A DNA stretch of 64,000 nucleotides from NCBI GenBank assembly GCA_040754295.1, contig JBFMCQ010000014.1, positions 3,867 through 67,866 of the forward strand, read 5' to 3'. Below the pieces are notes generated by a model. The model did no database searches. It was not told the DNA's origin and saw only the letters and a list, made by a program, of their open reading frames with translations. The stretch is from Solimonas sp040754295 (lineage in GTDB: Bacteria > Pseudomonadota > Gammaproteobacteria > Nevskiales > Nevskiaceae). The position numbers and the translations under genes were made by a program. Each line of letters begins with the position of its first letter. Position 1 is the first letter of the stretch. Below, piece by piece: positions 61,671 to 64,000 of the stretch.

Positions 61671-62648
61671 ATGAGCCTTCCGGCCCAGATCGAGGACCGC
61701 CTGCGCCTGCCGGTCTTCGCTGCGCCCATGTTCATCGTGTCCAACCCGGACTTGGTGATCGCCCAGTGTACCGCCGGCATCGTCGGCAGCTTCCCATCAC
61801 TGAACGCGCGCCCGGCGGATCAGCTCGCGGTGTGGCTGGAGCGCATCACGCGCGAGCTGCGCGAGTGGGACGCCGCACATCCGGACCAGCCGGCGGCGCC
61901 GTTCGCGGTCAACCTGATCGTGCACAAGTCCAACGACCGGCTGCAGCACGACCTGGAGCTGTGCGTGAAGTACCGGGTGCCGATCGTGATCACCTCGCTC
62001 GGGGCCCGGCCGGAGGTCAACGCAGCGGTGCACGGCTACGGGGGCATCGTGATGCACGACGTCATCAACCAGCGCTTCGCGCATAAGGCCATCGAAAAGG
62101 GCGCGGACGGCCTGATCGCGGTCTGCGCCGGCGCCGGCGGCCACGCCGGCACCCTGTCACCCTTCGCCATGATCCAGGAGACCCGCGAATGGTTCGACGG
62201 CCCGCTGGCGCTATCTGGCTGCATCGCCCACGGCGGTGCGGTGCTGGCCGCGCGCGCCATGGGCGCGGACGTCGCCTACATCGGCACGCCGTTCATCGCC
62301 ACCGACGAGGCCAACGCAGTCGAGGCTTACAAACAGGACATCATCGACAGCGTGGCCGAGGAAATCGTCTACACCGACTACTTCTCCGGCGTGTACGGCA
62401 ACTACCTGGCGCGCAGCGTGGCGCGCGCCGGCTACGATCCCGCCAACCTGCCCGAGGCGGGCGGGGACAAGATGGATTTCGGTGCAAACTCCGAGGGCAC
62501 CGGCGCACAGGGCGCCAAGGCCTGGCGCGATATCTGGAGCGGCGGCCAGGGCGTGGGCGCAATCAAGCGCGTACAGCCGGCGGCCGAGTACGTGGCCCAG
62601 TTACGCGAGGAGTACGCGGCTGCGGTGGCGAAGATCTGCAGCGGCTGA
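61671..62648 (+). CDS. nitronate monooxygenase-like FMN protein
   Basis: A 325-residue TIM-barrel flavoprotein of the 2-nitropropane dioxygenase family. LRLPVFAAPMFIVSNPDLV opens the barrel, VCAGAGGHAGTLSPFAMIQE and LSGCIAHGGAVLAARAMGAD form the FMN phosphate site, and YIGTPFIATDEANAVEAYKQ follows. The AGAGGAG ribosome site ends 9 nt before the ATG. Family members oxidise alkyl nitronates, but many homologues near fatty acid genes have other, unknown substrates. It is 71 bp upstream of an alpha/beta hydrolase in the same direction. Confidence 0.85.
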   Translation: MSLPAQIEDRLRLPVFAAPMFIVSNPDLVIAQCTAGIVGSFPSLNARPADQLAVWLERITRELREWDAAHPDQPAAPFAVNLIVHKSNDRLQHDLELCVKYRVPIVITSLGARPEVNAAVHGYGGIVMHDVINQRFAHKAIEKGADGLIAVCAGAGGHAGTLSPFAMIQETREWFDGPLALSGCIAHGGAVLAARAMGADVAYIGTPFIATDEANAVEAYKQDIIDSVAEEIVYTDYFSGVYGNYLARSVARAGYDPANLPEAGGDKMDFGANSEGTGAQGAKAWRDIWSGGQGVGAIKRVQPAAEYVAQLREEYAAAVAKICSG

Positions 62649-62719
62649 CCCGCGCCGCAATCGCACTCGCGATCGGACTTATTGTCACCAGGCCTTACAC
62701 ATCTCAGCGGAGGTTCCGC

Positions 62720-63478
62720 ATGCCGCAGGTCAACCGTGATGGCGTCAATATCTACTACGACAGCACTGGCGATGGGCCCGCGGTCCTCCTCAGTCACGGC
62801 TATAGCGCCACCGGCGAGATGTGGTCGAAACAGGTCGCCGAGTTCTCCAGGAACTATCGCGTGATCACCTGGGACATGCGCGGCCACGGCCGGAGCGATA
62901 GCCCCGAGGACCCGGCCGCCTATTCCGAAGCCGCCACCGTCGACGATATGGCCGCGATCCTGGGCGCCTGTGGCGTCAGCCGCGCAGTCATCGGCGGCCT
63001 CTCGCTCGGCGGCTACATGTCGCTTGCCTTCCACCTCAAGTACCCGCAGATGACGCGTGCGCTCATGCTCTTCGATACCGGCCCCGGCTATCGCAACCCG
63101 AAGGCGCGCGAGGCCTGGAATGCCACCGCCGAAGCCCTCGCGAAGAACTTCGAAACGAAGGGCCTGGACGCGCTCGACGGCAGCGCTGAGCTGCCGGTGA
63201 GCCACCACCGCTCGGCCCAGGGCCTCGCGAATGCCGCGCGCGGCATGCTCGCCCAATGCGACGCGCGCGTCATCGACTCGTTCGAATCCATCAAAGTCCC
63301 GACGCTCGTCCTCGTTGGCGAAAAGGATGAACCGTTCCTCGCGGCGACGGATTACATGGCAAACAAGATCGCCGGCGCCAAAAAGGTGACGATCCCTGAC
63401 GCCGGCCACGCATCCAACATCGACCAGCCGAAGGCGTTCAACGAAGCCGTCGAGGCATTCCTCGCGTCTTTGCCCTGA
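62720..63478 (+). CDS. alpha/beta hydrolase
   Basis: A 252-residue soluble alpha/beta hydrolase. The oxyanion region is LLSHGYSATGEMW, the nucleophile elbow GGLSLGGYMSLAF, the acid in LVLVGEKDEPF and the histidine in PDAGHASNIDQP. The lid region is short. The ribosome site GGAGG (62709-62713) is 6 nt before the ATG; the frame is open upstream through the flavoprotein gene, but homology begins here. The family covers esterases, lactonases and C-C hydrolases, so the substrate remains open. Confidence 0.87.
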   Translation: MPQVNRDGVNIYYDSTGDGPAVLLSHGYSATGEMWSKQVAEFSRNYRVITWDMRGHGRSDSPEDPAAYSEAATVDDMAAILGACGVSRAVIGGLSLGGYMSLAFHLKYPQMTRALMLFDTGPGYRNPKAREAWNATAEALAKNFETKGLDALDGSAELPVSHHRSAQGLANAARGMLAQCDARVIDSFESIKVPTLVLVGEKDEPFLAATDYMANKIAGAKKVTIPDAGHASNIDQPKAFNEAVEAFLASLP

Positions 63479-63500
63479 TGCATCGCCGCAAACGGGAAAT

Positions 63501-63564
63501 AACGGGTCGGAGTAATTTAGCTTCCCTCTCCTCCAGGCTTTGCCTGGCGCAACGACCCGTTTTT
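63501..63564. terminator. composite stem-loop between convergent genes
   Basis: AACGGGTCG (63501-63509) pairs with CGACCCGTT (63553-63561) around an inner hairpin CCAGGC-TTT-GCCTGG (63533-63547), and TTTTT follows at 63560-63564. It lies between the hydrolase stop and the GGDEF gene stop and may end transcription from the + strand, possibly from both sides. Confidence 0.55.
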
Positions 63565-63569
63565 CCGAG

Positions 63570-64000
63570 CTAGACGATCGGCGCGAATTCGTCCTCGCCG
63601 GCGCCGGAGTAGACGCGCACGCCACCCTTGCCGGCCAGCTTGGCGGTGTACATGGCCTCGTCGCTGCGCCGCGTCACCGCGGCGCCTTCGAGTTCGCTGC
63701 CGTCGAAGCTGCTGATGCCGACCGAAGCGTGCACGCGCAGGCTGTGCTCGCGCACCGTGAACGGCTGCGACAGCGCCGCCAGGAGCCGCTCGGCGAGCGC
63801 CACGGCCTGCCCGGTGTCGGCGATCTCCTCGACCAGAAGGGCGAATTCGTCGCCGCCGATGCGCGCCAGCACGTCCTTGGGTTCGGCGATCTCGGCCATG
63901 CGCGCGGCGGCATGCTTGAGCAGCGCATCGCCGGTGGGGTGGCCGTAGCGGTCGTTGATTCGCTTGAAGTCGTCGAGGTCGATGTAGAGCATCGCGCCGC
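63570..64000 (-). CDS. GGDEF domain protein, C-terminal part (5' end outside window)
   Basis: Only the last ~143 residues are present; the frame is open to the window edge. They form a diguanylate cyclase domain: LYIDLDDFKRINDRYGHPTG binds Mg2+ and GTP, and the intact RIGGDEFALL active loop is followed by VHASVGISSFDG. The inhibitory RxxD site five residues before GGDEF reads EPKD, so product inhibition there is unlikely. The signal-sensing part lies outside. c-di-GMP from such enzymes would act on FleQ and PilZ-type proteins, though no direct link is shown. Confidence 0.88.
   Translation of the reverse strand, partial: GAMLYIDLDDFKRINDRYGHPTGDALLKHAAARMAEIAEPKDVLARIGGDEFALLVEEIADTGQAVALAERLLAALSQPFTVREHSLRVHASVGISSFDGSELEGAAVTRRSDEAMYTAKLAGKGGVRVYSGAGEDEFAPIV

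Overview
The window comes from a high-GC gammaproteobacterium with a polar, RpoN/FleQ-controlled flagellum. MotC/MotD stators, flhF-flhG and the order fleQ, receiver, rpoN, LuxR-type regulator, PilZ-like gene, fliS point to the Xanthomonadales/Nevskiales neighbourhood; this placement is inferred from gene order, as no rRNA lies in the window. Almost every base is coding, and most junctions inside operons are 4-bp start/stop overlaps.

Layout. (1) 1-10270, + strand: an acyl-CoA degradation operon with an SCP-x thiolase, a cysteine-less thiolase plus DUF35 pair, two acyl-CoA dehydrogenases, a hot-dog thioesterase, an AtuA-family protein, and a biotin-dependent acyl-CoA carboxylase whose alpha chain is split into two genes. 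(2) 10379-16249: an esterase-like lipoprotein, the 3' relic of an integron integrase followed by a ParD/ParE-like toxin-antitoxin pair and an attC-like site, an RstA/RstB-like two-component pair, a secreted protein and a membrane fatty acid hydroxylase. (3) 16317-44481, - strand: a nearly continuous flagellar and chemotaxis block in three transcription units, fliEFGHIJK, fliLMNOPQR-flhB and flhAFG-fliA-cheYZA-motCD-cheW. Each begins with a -24/-12 (sigma-54) promoter, and the genes for sigma-54 and its activator FleQ lie immediately upstream. fliC, fliD, flg genes, cheB and cheR are not in the window. (4) 44656-50993: a response regulator joined to the stump of a deleted histidine kinase, facing a dsbD-tlpA-dsbG thiol-redox operon, then two paralogous small membrane proteins and an exported DsrE-like protein. 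(5) 51206-58252, - strand: a sulfur/iron/copper redox island with tsdB-tsdA, copC, a frameshifted copD, an encapsulated ferritin with its encapsulin shell, a metallo-beta-lactamase/rhodanese protein and a cation/proton antiporter. (6) 58453-64000: a GH15 glucanase, a glucose-dehydrogenase-like enzyme, a nitronate monooxygenase-like flavoprotein, an alpha/beta hydrolase and the start-truncated end of a GGDEF protein.

Scars of gene loss and repeat insertion are unusually visible: a dead intI, a yefM antitoxin stub reading in frame into tsdB, a kinase deletion, a copD frameshift, a 150-bp element with terminal inverted repeats between fliM and fliN, inverted repeats that supply the stop codons of motC and flhB, and a repeat-driven duplication inside fliK.
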